Shown here one piece after another: positions 1 through 7,026 of a stretch of 31,142 nucleotides of DNA. A program made the translations under genes and the position numbers. Within the stretch, counting starts at the first letter, position 1; every line of letters starts with the position of its first letter. The notes under the pieces are model-generated. The model saw only the letters and a program-made list of their open reading frames with translations. It was not told where the DNA came from and did no database searches. Source of the stretch: CAZEYT01 sp964516295 (GTDB taxonomy: Bacteria > Verrucomicrobiota > Verrucomicrobiia > Chthoniobacterales > Terrimicrobiaceae); the NCBI GenBank assembly GCA_964516295.1, contig CAZEYT010000033.1, positions 1 through 31,142 of the forward strand. The letters run 5' to 3'.

Positions 1-633
1 GTTGCGGCCCTTTGTGCGAGCTTCGGAACGGTGCTGGCCTGCTCGGCGGTTCTTTATGCCCAGAACGCAACCAGCGAGGTAGAGGCCTTCAATTCGTTCG
101 GCAGCACTTTTGGCAACAACGGCGCACCGGGCAGCGGGCCAGGCGGTGGACCTCCCCCGGGAAGCGGCACACAGCCCAATCCCTCGCCAACACCCGAAAC
201 CATCGAGGCAAAGTTTACAGTTGCCGCACAGGGGAAGCAGATCAAATTTGACTGCGCATCCTGTCATTGGCTGGAGGTTCATGTGGACAATCGCAAACTC
301 AATTTCGAAGAGACCATCACTCTCAAGAAGGGCAAGGCCTACGAAGTCACGGTAAAAGACAATCCGCAAACCTCCCAGACACCGCCGCAAGGATCCACGC
401 CCCCTGAGAGCGACACCCAGACCTACACCGTGTGGCCCATTCCCGCTGACAACCAGACCATCACCCCGATCCCCTCGGAAAATTCAGGCGATCCCCCAAA
501 GGCATTCCTCGTCCAAAAAGATCAGGTCCTTCAATACCTCATCGACAATTCCGAGGGGCTTCTTTCCGAGAATAAGCCTTGGCCCAAAAACCCATCGGAC
601 GAACCTATGAACAAGAAGGCCCGCCTTCTGCCT
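1..633 (+). repeat. Direct repeat, copy 1 (5' part of cassette gene; cut by window edge)
   Basis: Matches 2708-3340 at a constant offset of 2707. Reading the two side by side, I found no difference over bases 1-553, then 5 substitutions in the last 80 bases (changing EGLL..SEN to AGLL..AEN and KNPS to KTSS), and complete divergence after base 633. The repeat lies in the coding frame in both copies. Its true left end is outside the window. Confidence 0.95.
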
Positions 634-1356
634 GTTCAGGTCATCACAATCAACACCTTCATTCCGCACAACAACGTGGATGATCCGGGAAATATGAATC
701 CCTTTGGCGACGACCATGTTTTTGGTGGTGATAATAGGTTGTCTGGCACTCCTGCCAGAGCAACGTGGAATAAAGATGGGTCACGTCGCACGCAGCAACG
801 ATTCAACGTCATCCCGTTTAGAAATATGGGAGATGCGGACGGTCTTGAAGATAACGCATACAATGATTCCAGCCCGACTGGCCCCAAAAACTCGTTTGTT
901 CTGAATTATGTCGGAACTACCCGTAAGTATGAGAAATCAAGCTCCCTCGATTCGTCGGGAAATCTAACACCAGCGGCTCTAGCCGATACACACAAAGCAG
1001 ACGGCACGCTGATGGTGGGCGAGGATACTGCGAGCAATAGCGGAATGAAGGTAGAGCCTGAGTGGCTTGGAGATCGAAAAATCAAAATCAAATGCACCGT
1101 GAGTGTAGGCAACCCGCTTGCTCCTGCAGTTTTTGAAAATGAAATCGACTATGTGTTTGACATCATCATCGACTACACAAATGCGAGTGCGACCTATTCT
1201 TTGTCCGGGAAGCGAAACAAGTTCCCCGCCTACGAGATTTATATCGGGAACAAGCGCATTCATGAGCACGACCCTCTTGCAACAGGCAACGGGCTAACTG
1301 ATTTGTTTGGTCGTGGCGATCCTATAACGTCAGTTGTAAACGCACCTTTGCCATGA
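1..1356 (+). CDS. Secreted protein, constant N-terminus / variable C-terminus, cassette 1 (5' truncated by window edge)
   Basis: The frame is open from base 1. By comparison with the second copy (starting at 2678) only about ten residues are missing, so the visible 451 residues begin inside a signal peptide (hydrophobic stretch ending near LYAQ). A Gly/Pro-rich linker follows (about residues 35-55). Next comes a constant domain that contains one CXXCH sequence (CASCH, bases about 253-270) and ends near MNKKARLLP (base 633). After base 633 the sequence is unrelated at DNA level to copy 2. The C-terminal domain has a GGDNR turn, a TQQRFNVIP strand and an FPAYEIYI segment. These have weak counterparts in copy 2 and faintly resemble the DUF3238 pattern; I am not certain of that family. 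The stop overlaps the start of the HEAT-repeat gene (ATGA), which suggests translational coupling. Function is unknown; probably periplasmic or cell-surface. Confidence 0.85.
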   Translation, partial: VAALCASFGTVLACSAVLYAQNATSEVEAFNSFGSTFGNNGAPGSGPGGGPPPGSGTQPNPSPTPETIEAKFTVAAQGKQIKFDCASCHWLEVHVDNRKLNFEETITLKKGKAYEVTVKDNPQTSQTPPQGSTPPESDTQTYTVWPIPADNQTITPIPSENSGDPPKAFLVQKDQVLQYLIDNSEGLLSENKPWPKNPSDEPMNKKARLLPVQVITINTFIPHNNVDDPGNMNPFGDDHVFGGDNRLSGTPARATWNKDGSRRTQQRFNVIPFRNMGDADGLEDNAYNDSSPTGPKNSFVLNYVGTTRKYEKSSSLDSSGNLTPAALADTHKADGTLMVGEDTASNSGMKVEPEWLGDRKIKIKCTVSVGNPLAPAVFENEIDYVFDIIIDYTNASATYSLSGKRNKFPAYEIYIGNKRIHEHDPLATGNGLTDLFGRGDPITSVVNAPLP

Positions 1357-2420
1357 ACTTAAAGGCAATTCTAATCGGAATAATGTTGTTTAGCGTGGGG
1401 CTTTGTTTTGGGCAACCGAATCAAAAACTAACTCTCAGCGACATAAAAAGTATGGAAGCTAAGGATCGGGCGCGCTTTTTGATGACACTGACACCAGCTC
1501 AGTTGTCCAATCCAAATGATTTTCTCGATGCTTTGACCCAAGGCATAACCGACAGTGATGCATCTGTTAGGTTGGCGGCCGCAGGCAAAGCAGCCTACGC
1601 AATGGTTGGTCTGCAACAAATGAAGAAGCAGGGGCAAACTATGCCAGTTAAACTTGAAGCATTCACTGCATTCCAGAATTCTCTTGTTGGCGCTCTAAGC
1701 GATCCAAATGCTGAAACGCGCAGCGCTTCTGCAGGCGCGCTGATTTACAGCGATGCGCCGAATAGATCGATTGAATCGGCATTGGTCGGTTATCTCAGCA
1801 ATGAGCCCGATTCTCTGTTGCGTATCTCAGTAGCAAAAGAGATGCACAAAGCAGGATACTCGTCATCGGTCATAGACGCGCAAATATTGAAGGGATTGAA
1901 AAATCCCGACAGCCAAGTCAGAATGGAAGCGGCTCGTGCAGCCGGAGTTGCAAAGGTTGCTGGCGCTTTGCCTAAGCTCGCGCTTCTCCTGAATGACAAA
2001 GAAATGGTAAGGGGTCATATTGTTGCGGCCATCGCCGCTTACGGCTCTGAGGCAAAACCGTACGTTGCCCAGCTTGAGGCTATGCTTGCCAGCGGTGAAG
2101 TTGGCGGAACCTTGGTTAGCGATTTGATGAGTGCCATTGACTCGATTAAAAACCCTCAACCGCAAGCACCTGATCCGGCTCAAATCAAGCCTGTGTCATT
2201 GGCGGACGTGTCCACTACGACGCCGACGTTGCCGACAACCGAACTGGCACCGCGTGCATCAAATGTAACTGCGCCGGTCCAGCAGCCCAAGGTGACAGAT
2301 GCATCGACGATTGAGGCCGAAAAGAAATCCCCGTCTGACTTCCCAATCGTGCCGCTGGTAATCGTGGCAGCGGTGATTTTGGGAATAGCGATCTACGTCC
2401 TTCGACGGAAGTCATCGTAA
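1353..2420 (+). CDS. Exported, membrane-anchored HEAT-repeat protein (cassette 1 partner)
   Basis: 355 residues. The N-terminus is a signal peptide (MNLKAILIGIMLFSVGLCFG, cleaved before the Gln or nearby). Residues about 55-265 are tandem helical HEAT/PBS-lyase-like repeats with the usual 'D....VR..AA.A' signature, for example DASVRLAAAG, DPNAETRSASAG and DSQVRMEAARAAG. A Pro/Thr-rich linker (about 266-325) leads to a C-terminal transmembrane helix (about 331-350) followed by RRKSS, so the repeats should face outside the cytoplasmic membrane on a stalk. The ATG is chosen because it overlaps the preceding stop (ATGA). HEAT repeats bind proteins, so the likely role is a partner or chaperone of the upstream secreted protein. 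That is inference from gene order; no enzyme motif is visible. Confidence 0.85.
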   Translation: MNLKAILIGIMLFSVGLCFGQPNQKLTLSDIKSMEAKDRARFLMTLTPAQLSNPNDFLDALTQGITDSDASVRLAAAGKAAYAMVGLQQMKKQGQTMPVKLEAFTAFQNSLVGALSDPNAETRSASAGALIYSDAPNRSIESALVGYLSNEPDSLLRISVAKEMHKAGYSSSVIDAQILKGLKNPDSQVRMEAARAAGVAKVAGALPKLALLLNDKEMVRGHIVAAIAAYGSEAKPYVAQLEAMLASGEVGGTLVSDLMSAIDSIKNPQPQAPDPAQIKPVSLADVSTTTPTLPTTELAPRASNVTAPVQQPKVTDASTIEAEKKSPSDFPIVPLVIVAAVILGIAIYVLRRKSS

Positions 2421-2677
2421 AACGCGACCTGTTGTTCTGTCAAAGGTATTGGAACCAATCAACCCATGAGCCGACCAACAGCGTTGAGCGTGCCAACCTC
2501 TTTTAGAGTTGAAGTTCAAGAAAGCTTCTCGGCTGCGAACCGCCCGCTTTGGCGGAGGACTTTCGCCGCTCCCGGCCGCCCTGCGCTTCTAAACGATGAG
2601 GGGGGCTGAAGCAGTGACCTGCCGCCGTGTTTTTATGGACTAAAGATTGCCTAAGTCTGACGGAACATGCCAACCCC
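2421..2677. other. Intergenic region between the two cassettes
   Basis: Holds no convincing gene. It contains a short motif at 2457-2498 that is also found downstream of cassette 2, and a small inverted repeat CCGCC-N6-GGCGG at 2540-2555 that is too short to call a terminator with confidence. Any promoter for cassette 2 should lie here, but I do not see a clear -10/-35 pair. Confidence 0.5.
2457..2498 (+). repeat. Cassette-end motif, copy A
   Basis: Starts 36 bases after the stop of the first HEAT gene. It aligns with 5601-5643: about 33 of 42 positions are identical with a one-base indel, and both contain the core 'ACCCAYGAGCCRACCAAYAGCG'-like sequence. Function is unknown; it could be a shared 3' untranslated element or a recombination scar. 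Confidence 0.55.
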
Positions 2678-4399
2678 ATGAATTGCCGTTCAAAGAACAT
2701 GCTGTCGGTTGCGGCCCTTTGTGCGAGCTTCGGAACGGTGCTGGCCTGCTCGGCGGTTCTTTATGCCCAGAACGCAACCAGCGAGGTAGAGGCCTTCAAT
2801 TCGTTCGGCAGCACTTTTGGCAACAACGGCGCACCGGGCAGCGGGCCAGGCGGTGGACCTCCCCCGGGAAGCGGCACACAGCCCAATCCCTCGCCAACAC
2901 CCGAAACCATCGAGGCAAAGTTTACAGTTGCCGCACAGGGGAAGCAGATCAAATTTGACTGCGCATCCTGTCATTGGCTGGAGGTTCATGTGGACAATCG
3001 CAAACTCAATTTCGAAGAGACCATCACTCTCAAGAAGGGCAAGGCCTACGAAGTCACGGTAAAAGACAATCCGCAAACCTCCCAGACACCGCCGCAAGGA
3101 TCCACGCCCCCTGAGAGCGACACCCAGACCTACACCGTGTGGCCCATTCCCGCTGACAACCAGACCATCACCCCGATCCCCTCGGAAAATTCAGGCGATC
3201 CCCCAAAGGCATTCCTCGTCCAAAAAGATCAGGTCCTTCAATACCTCATCGACAATTCCGCGGGGCTTCTTGCCGAGAATAAGCCTTGGCCCAAAACCTC
3301 GTCGGACGAACCTATGAACAAGAAGGCCCGCCTTCTGCCTATAGACATAGACTTCGTTCACCCGGCCACTGGGGAGATGAACGAAAGCCGTGAATCCTCC
3401 GAAGGGGGTTATATCCCGATCAAGCGCAACGAGCAAACCCCGGTCACCAAATTGAAACTCCACAAGCTGGAGGGCATGGAGAACGCGGAATTCAAACTAG
3501 TGTTCAGTTCCAACAAGATCAAGTTGTGGAAGCAGCTCAGTAACGGCGTGTTTAGTGGAGCGGTCACGACCAACAGCACGAAGTTTCCCGCAAATCAGGA
3601 CACCGAAATATTCGTGGAAGGCGTGACCAAGAGCGATGCCGTCAAGGATGTTGAGGTTGGCATGAAGGTGGTCATCGGTTCAACGGAATCCTTGCCTGTG
3701 CCAGTGAAATTGACCGTGCTCGAAGCTGAAATTGACTTCCAAGTAAAATTTTGGATTCGCGAAGACTGGGTTGATGTTCCCTTCCATCCAATAAACAATC
3801 TTCTAAATGATCGCATCGCTGGTGGCGATGATCGTGATGGCAGCACTTCGCCAACCGCTTCATACCGGGTAACACAGAAAGTAACCCTGATTCCCATTCA
3901 AGATTTAGACCTTGATGGGATTAAAGACGGGAGCAACCAAAATTTACCCGGAACATCAACTTTATACACTAAGGCAGCGTCTGTTCCACATCCCACTGAT
4001 CCCTACTCTACGAGCAATAAGCTGTTGCCGAGCGCGACACCCGCTGTATCAGGATCTCCAGATACGTCGAATATGAAGATTGATCCGCGAACACGCTCCA
4101 ATGACAAAAAGGCAACAGTTCGATTCCACGGAAAAGCTAATGATCCGTTGATTCTGTTTTCGTTTAACATTGATTGGGACATTGATGTTACAGTTGATTC
4201 CACAGACCCGCTGACTCCCAAGTTTGAGGTGACCGGATGGCATGACAACTATCCAGCAATTGAGATCGATATGACTGACTCAAATGGTCCAAGGGTTCCT
4301 GCTTATGAATGGCTTCATCCGCTCCCAAGCAATCTTTGGGCTCTTGGCGACGGAAATCGCATTGATGTCCCAGCCGAAACCGAAGGAGAGATACCATGA
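2678..4399 (+). CDS. Secreted protein, constant N-terminus / variable C-terminus, cassette 2 (complete)
   Basis: 573 residues from the ATG at 2678. An upstream in-frame GTG at 2627 only adds residues before an obvious signal peptide, so the later start is preferred. The signal peptide covers about residues 1-32 (a possible signal peptidase I site after LYA). Then come a Gly/Pro-rich linker, the constant domain with CASCH, and the conserved edge at MNKKARLLP. The variable part has two sections. The first is a ~125-residue beta-rich segment (about 222-350) absent from copy 1. The second is a domain with GGDDRDGS, YRVTQKVTLIP, an Asp-rich DLDLDGIKDG loop and a YPAIEIDM segment, which parallels copy 1's C-terminal domain only in motif order. 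The stop overlaps the next gene (ATGA). No function is recognised. Confidence 0.85.
   Translation: MNCRSKNMLSVAALCASFGTVLACSAVLYAQNATSEVEAFNSFGSTFGNNGAPGSGPGGGPPPGSGTQPNPSPTPETIEAKFTVAAQGKQIKFDCASCHWLEVHVDNRKLNFEETITLKKGKAYEVTVKDNPQTSQTPPQGSTPPESDTQTYTVWPIPADNQTITPIPSENSGDPPKAFLVQKDQVLQYLIDNSAGLLAENKPWPKTSSDEPMNKKARLLPIDIDFVHPATGEMNESRESSEGGYIPIKRNEQTPVTKLKLHKLEGMENAEFKLVFSSNKIKLWKQLSNGVFSGAVTTNSTKFPANQDTEIFVEGVTKSDAVKDVEVGMKVVIGSTESLPVPVKLTVLEAEIDFQVKFWIREDWVDVPFHPINNLLNDRIAGGDDRDGSTSPTASYRVTQKVTLIPIQDLDLDGIKDGSNQNLPGTSTLYTKAASVPHPTDPYSTSNKLLPSATPAVSGSPDTSNMKIDPRTRSNDKKATVRFHGKANDPLILFSFNIDWDIDVTVDSTDPLTPKFEVTGWHDNYPAIEIDMTDSNGPRVPAYEWLHPLPSNLWALGDGNRIDVPAETEGEIP
2708..3340 (+). repeat. Direct repeat, copy 2 (5' part of cassette gene)
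   Basis: Second copy of the 1-633 repeat (offset 2707). Its sharp end in the middle of two open genes makes it a shared 5' module attached to two different 3' modules. The leader upstream of 2708 may also be shared, but the first copy is cut by the window edge. Confidence 0.95.
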
Positions 4400-5103
4400 T
4401 TAGAAAATGTTTGATTTTGCTACTAATTAACGTCGAAGTGTTGCTGATGAGCGCATGGGCTATTGACGCCGACGCCGTGCGAAAGTCACTTAGAAGTAAT
4501 GACGCCGCCTTCCAAAGGCAGGCCCTAAAGCTGTTGGCCGAAGACGTCCAAAGTGCAATATCTGGAGCGCCTGGCCAGTCAACTTCAGAAATACTTGCGC
4601 CGGCACGCCAGCGCATGGCACCGTTTAAAACGGAAATACTCGCCCTAACAAGCTCCTCTGACCCAAAAGTCAGGGCAATGGTTGCATACCTTCTTCCTCT
4701 AATTCCACAGGGCCAAGAAGTTGATCAAGCACTGGTGAAGTTGGTAGACGATCCAGACAAAGAGGTCACAGCTACAGCCGTGGCTTCGCTCGCGGCCGTT
4801 CCTCAATTATCGAAAGAGTCAAGAAGTGCGGTTATCAAAGTGATTGAAGAAAAACCCAGCGTGACCGCTTTACGTTTTGCTACGGAGGTCGCGTTGAAAA
4901 ACCAAATGGATGAAGTAATCCCATTACTTGCCAGCGCACTTAATGACCAGAATCCGACGATGCAGATTGAAGCGGCAAAATCCTTGGCAAGATTTAAAAG
5001 TAAGGCCAAGGGGCAACTTGATGTTTTGAAGCAGGTCGCAGCCCAATCCGAGAATGACGCAGTAAAGACGGCTGTGAAGAGTGCGATTCAAGAGATCAAG
5101 TAG
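4396..5103 (+). CDS. Exported HEAT-repeat protein (cassette 2 partner)
   Basis: 235 residues. The signal peptide is MIRKCLILLLINVEVLLMSA, cleaved near AWA. The rest is alpha-helical repeats, about residues 25-235, with HEAT-like periodicity: SDPKVRAMVAYLLP, DPDKEVTATAVASL and DQNPTMQIEAAKSL. Unlike its counterpart in cassette 1 it has no Pro-rich stalk and no C-terminal transmembrane helix, so it is probably soluble in the periplasm. Similarity to the first HEAT protein is weak and limited to the repeat pattern. The ATG overlaps the preceding stop. Inferred role: a protein-binding partner of the preceding gene product. Confidence 0.8.
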   Translation: MIRKCLILLLINVEVLLMSAWAIDADAVRKSLRSNDAAFQRQALKLLAEDVQSAISGAPGQSTSEILAPARQRMAPFKTEILALTSSSDPKVRAMVAYLLPLIPQGQEVDQALVKLVDDPDKEVTATAVASLAAVPQLSKESRSAVIKVIEEKPSVTALRFATEVALKNQMDEVIPLLASALNDQNPTMQIEAAKSLARFKSKAKGQLDVLKQVAAQSENDAVKTAVKSAIQEIK

Positions 5104-5118
5104 CGGCTTTGATCAACC

Positions 5119-5589
5119 TTGCAAATTCACACATCCATTGCTGCCCCTGTCGATCGCGTCTTTGATTTAGCGCGATCTGTTGATGCACACTTGGCCTCAA
5201 CGGGCTTATCAGCGGAACGCGTAGTTCATGGCAGACAAGTAGGACTTTTGGAAATGGATGAAGAAATCACTTGGGAGGGAGTGCATTTTGGCATTCGACA
5301 ACGTCTTGCTGTAAAAATCGTTGATCTAAAAAAGCCGCATTTTTTTCGTGACACTATGACCAAGGGAGCTTTTTCAAGCTTTACTCACTCTCATTGTTTT
5401 CGTGTCGAGAATGGAGTAACGATTATGAATGACATAATTGATTACAAGGTTCCATTTGGGATCGTAGGAAGAATTTTTGATTGGCTCGTTTTATCAAACT
5501 ACCTGCAAAGATTTATCGAAGACAGAAATCGGTTCCTAAAAGAAACAGCGGAATCTGACCGATGGAAACGCTTTCTCCAAATGCCTTAA
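5119..5589 (+). CDS. SRPBCC-family (START/Bet v1-like fold) protein
   Basis: 156 residues. The opening 'HTSIAAPVDRVFDLARSVDAH' pattern, the middle EEITWEGVHFGIRQRL strand and the final helix LQRFIEDRNRFLKE follow the SRPBCC proteins sometimes labelled polyketide-cyclase-like or cell-division-inhibitor-like. Members of this fold bind hydrophobic ligands in a cavity; the ligand here is unknown. The TTG start is accepted because an in-frame stop lies at 5110-5112 and the next ATG would remove the first strand. It has no signal peptide, so it is cytosolic, unlike the two genes before it. It sits 15 bases after the HEAT gene and may be co-transcribed with it. Confidence 0.8.
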   Translation: MQIHTSIAAPVDRVFDLARSVDAHLASTGLSAERVVHGRQVGLLEMDEEITWEGVHFGIRQRLAVKIVDLKKPHFFRDTMTKGAFSSFTHSHCFRVENGVTIMNDIIDYKVPFGIVGRIFDWLVLSNYLQRFIEDRNRFLKETAESDRWKRFLQMP

Positions 5590-5762
5590 CAACTGGCAAC
5601 AAATGACCCACGAGCCAACCAATAGCGAAGAGACGTTCCAACCATAGTAACATATGTGCCAAATGGAGAGTAGGCGGGCGAGCAAGCTTCCTTCTACTGA
5701 CGCTCGGCCATGGGCGGAACGGCGTTGGATTATTCAATTGAACGAGCCAATGGCCGGATTGA
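5590..5762. other. Intergenic region after the cassette island
   Basis: Non-coding as far as I can judge. It holds the second copy of the cassette-end motif (5601-5643). No convincing terminator or promoter was seen. Confidence 0.4.
5601..5643 (+). repeat. Cassette-end motif, copy B
   Basis: Begins 12 bases after the stop of the SRPBCC gene and is related to 2457-2498. Its position suggests that the SRPBCC gene belongs to cassette 2. Confidence 0.55.
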
Positions 5763-6164
5763 CTCGCTCGCTCCCGCTCGTCTTACCGTTACGGGCTCCC
5801 TCCAGCAGTCTCCCCCAAGCCTTCCCATGCTCCGGTGGTCTCCTATTCCACCACAGTTCCCACCAACCTGCGGGCCGCTGAGCGGAATGTTTCACCGGAT
5901 GATCCTTATGAAAACGAGTAAGGCTCGCGACTTGCTCACGCTGTGTATGAAAAAACTAAAGATTCTCAGCAGCAGCGACAAGTCCAATACATTTATACGA
6001 AAGCGCGCTGTTTTCTTGATGGGACGCTGAGCCCGGAGGTGATGTTCGGGTGCGGAGGAGATCGCGCGTTTCTCGTCAAACACAGCCTGACCCTTGCCGG
6101 TTTCCTGGCCGCCGTGCGCGAGGGCGACGAGGCATCAGTTTTGAAGTTTGTAAAATCCGGTTAG
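5763..6164 (+). pseudogene. Decayed gene remnant with an in-frame stop
   Basis: One reading frame runs from just after a TGA at 5760 to a TAG at 6162-6164 and is broken only by a TAA at 5919-5921. Both sides of that stop read like real protein: SYSTTVPTNLRAAERNVS and PDDPYENE before it, SRLAHAVYEKTKDSQQQRQ, YIYTKARCFLDGTLSPEV and GFLAAVREGDEASVLKFV after it. The last segment resembles the start of an ankyrin-type repeat. No start codon with good context was found and the 3' end runs up against the convergent methyltransferase gene (4-base overlap). I read it as a remnant of a longer gene, broken by the TAA and truncated at the island edge. The alternative is chance open frame. Confidence 0.4.
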
Positions 6165-6943
6165 CCCGGACGCTGAGCCAGCAAGGCGAGGCGCGGCCAC
6201 CACCAGACGACCTTCCCGTCCTCCGTCGTCAACCCGAAGGCCTGCACCGCCTCGGCGGGGGCTGTGTCGATCAGATGCATCACCTGTTCACGATTCTCCG
6301 GCGACGTTGCCGCGGTCTCAAAATACCAGTTCAGGTCCGGTTGCTTGAACGGCGTGGTGCCGCACTGAAGAACGTGGAGTCCGGCGCTCTCACATCGGGC
6401 GCTCCAAGCGGATGGCGAGAGAAAGCGGCCGTGACTCGGATCGCGGAGCTTCTCGATCTGGTGAAGCCATTCCTCGGCGACCGGCTGCCCGTCGGGCACG
6501 CTGCCATCGATCAACAAGAACACTCCCCTCGGGCGAAGAACCCGGGCGGTCTCGCGGAGGAATGCCTCGGGGTCGCTGAAATGGTGGGCGGCCACCCGAC
6601 AGGTCACGAGATCGAACGACGCGTCCGGATAGGGGAAACGTTCCGCTTCGTGAAGCACGGTTGAGATTGTCAGGCCGCGCGCGTGGGCCAGTTCGCGCGC
6701 GCGATCGAGCATGGCCGCCGACAGGTCGCCGGCCGTAACGGTCCATCCGTTTGCGGCGAGAAAGGCCGCCGTATGCCCGCCGCCTGTCGCCACATCCAGC
6801 GCCGGTCGTCCGTGGCCCTCAACAAACGCGCCAAGCGCTTCGGCAATGTCGGTGGTCTCCGCAAGAATATGGGACGTGCCATAGTTTTTGCTTTGGCGGT
6901 CAAATTGGTCGCGGGCGGCCTGCTGGCGTTCATCGAGTGACAT
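6161..6943 (-). CDS. Class I SAM-dependent methyltransferase
   Basis: 260 residues from the ATG at 6943. The frame extends further upstream, but the extra 84 residues are Arg/Pro-rich shadow sequence over the divergent gene. Motif I for S-adenosylmethionine binding is ALDVATGGGHTAAFLA, with the acidic end of strand 2 at TAGDLSAAML. Motif IV is DLVTCRVAAHHFSDPEAFLR, followed by RVLRPRGVFLLID. This order matches the Methyltransf_11/UbiE-like group. The substrate cannot be read from the sequence; no quinone gene is nearby. It diverges from the flavoprotein gene at 7027, leaving 83 bases for both promoters. Confidence 0.85.
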   Translation of the reverse strand: MSLDERQQAARDQFDRQSKNYGTSHILAETTDIAEALGAFVEGHGRPALDVATGGGHTAAFLAANGWTVTAGDLSAAMLDRARELAHARGLTISTVLHEAERFPYPDASFDLVTCRVAAHHFSDPEAFLRETARVLRPRGVFLLIDGSVPDGQPVAEEWLHQIEKLRDPSHGRFLSPSAWSARCESAGLHVLQCGTTPFKQPDLNWYFETAATSPENREQVMHLIDTAPAEAVQAFGLTTEDGKVVWWWPRLALLAQRPG

Positions 6944-7026
6944 CGGTCCATCCAATCGCGCCCCGTTCGCGCTGCCAATCGAAAACCCGCACTTTCCCAG
7001 CCGGTGTGGTTGTGCGTGAATGAGGC

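Noticed and set aside
2540..2555. Inverted repeat CCGCC-N6-GGCGG as a terminator
   Set aside because: Only five base pairs with no following T run.
2457..5643. Cassette-end motifs as integron attC sites
   Set aside because: I could not find a matching pair of RYYYAAC and GTTRRRY ends flanking an imperfect hairpin, and no integrase is in the window.
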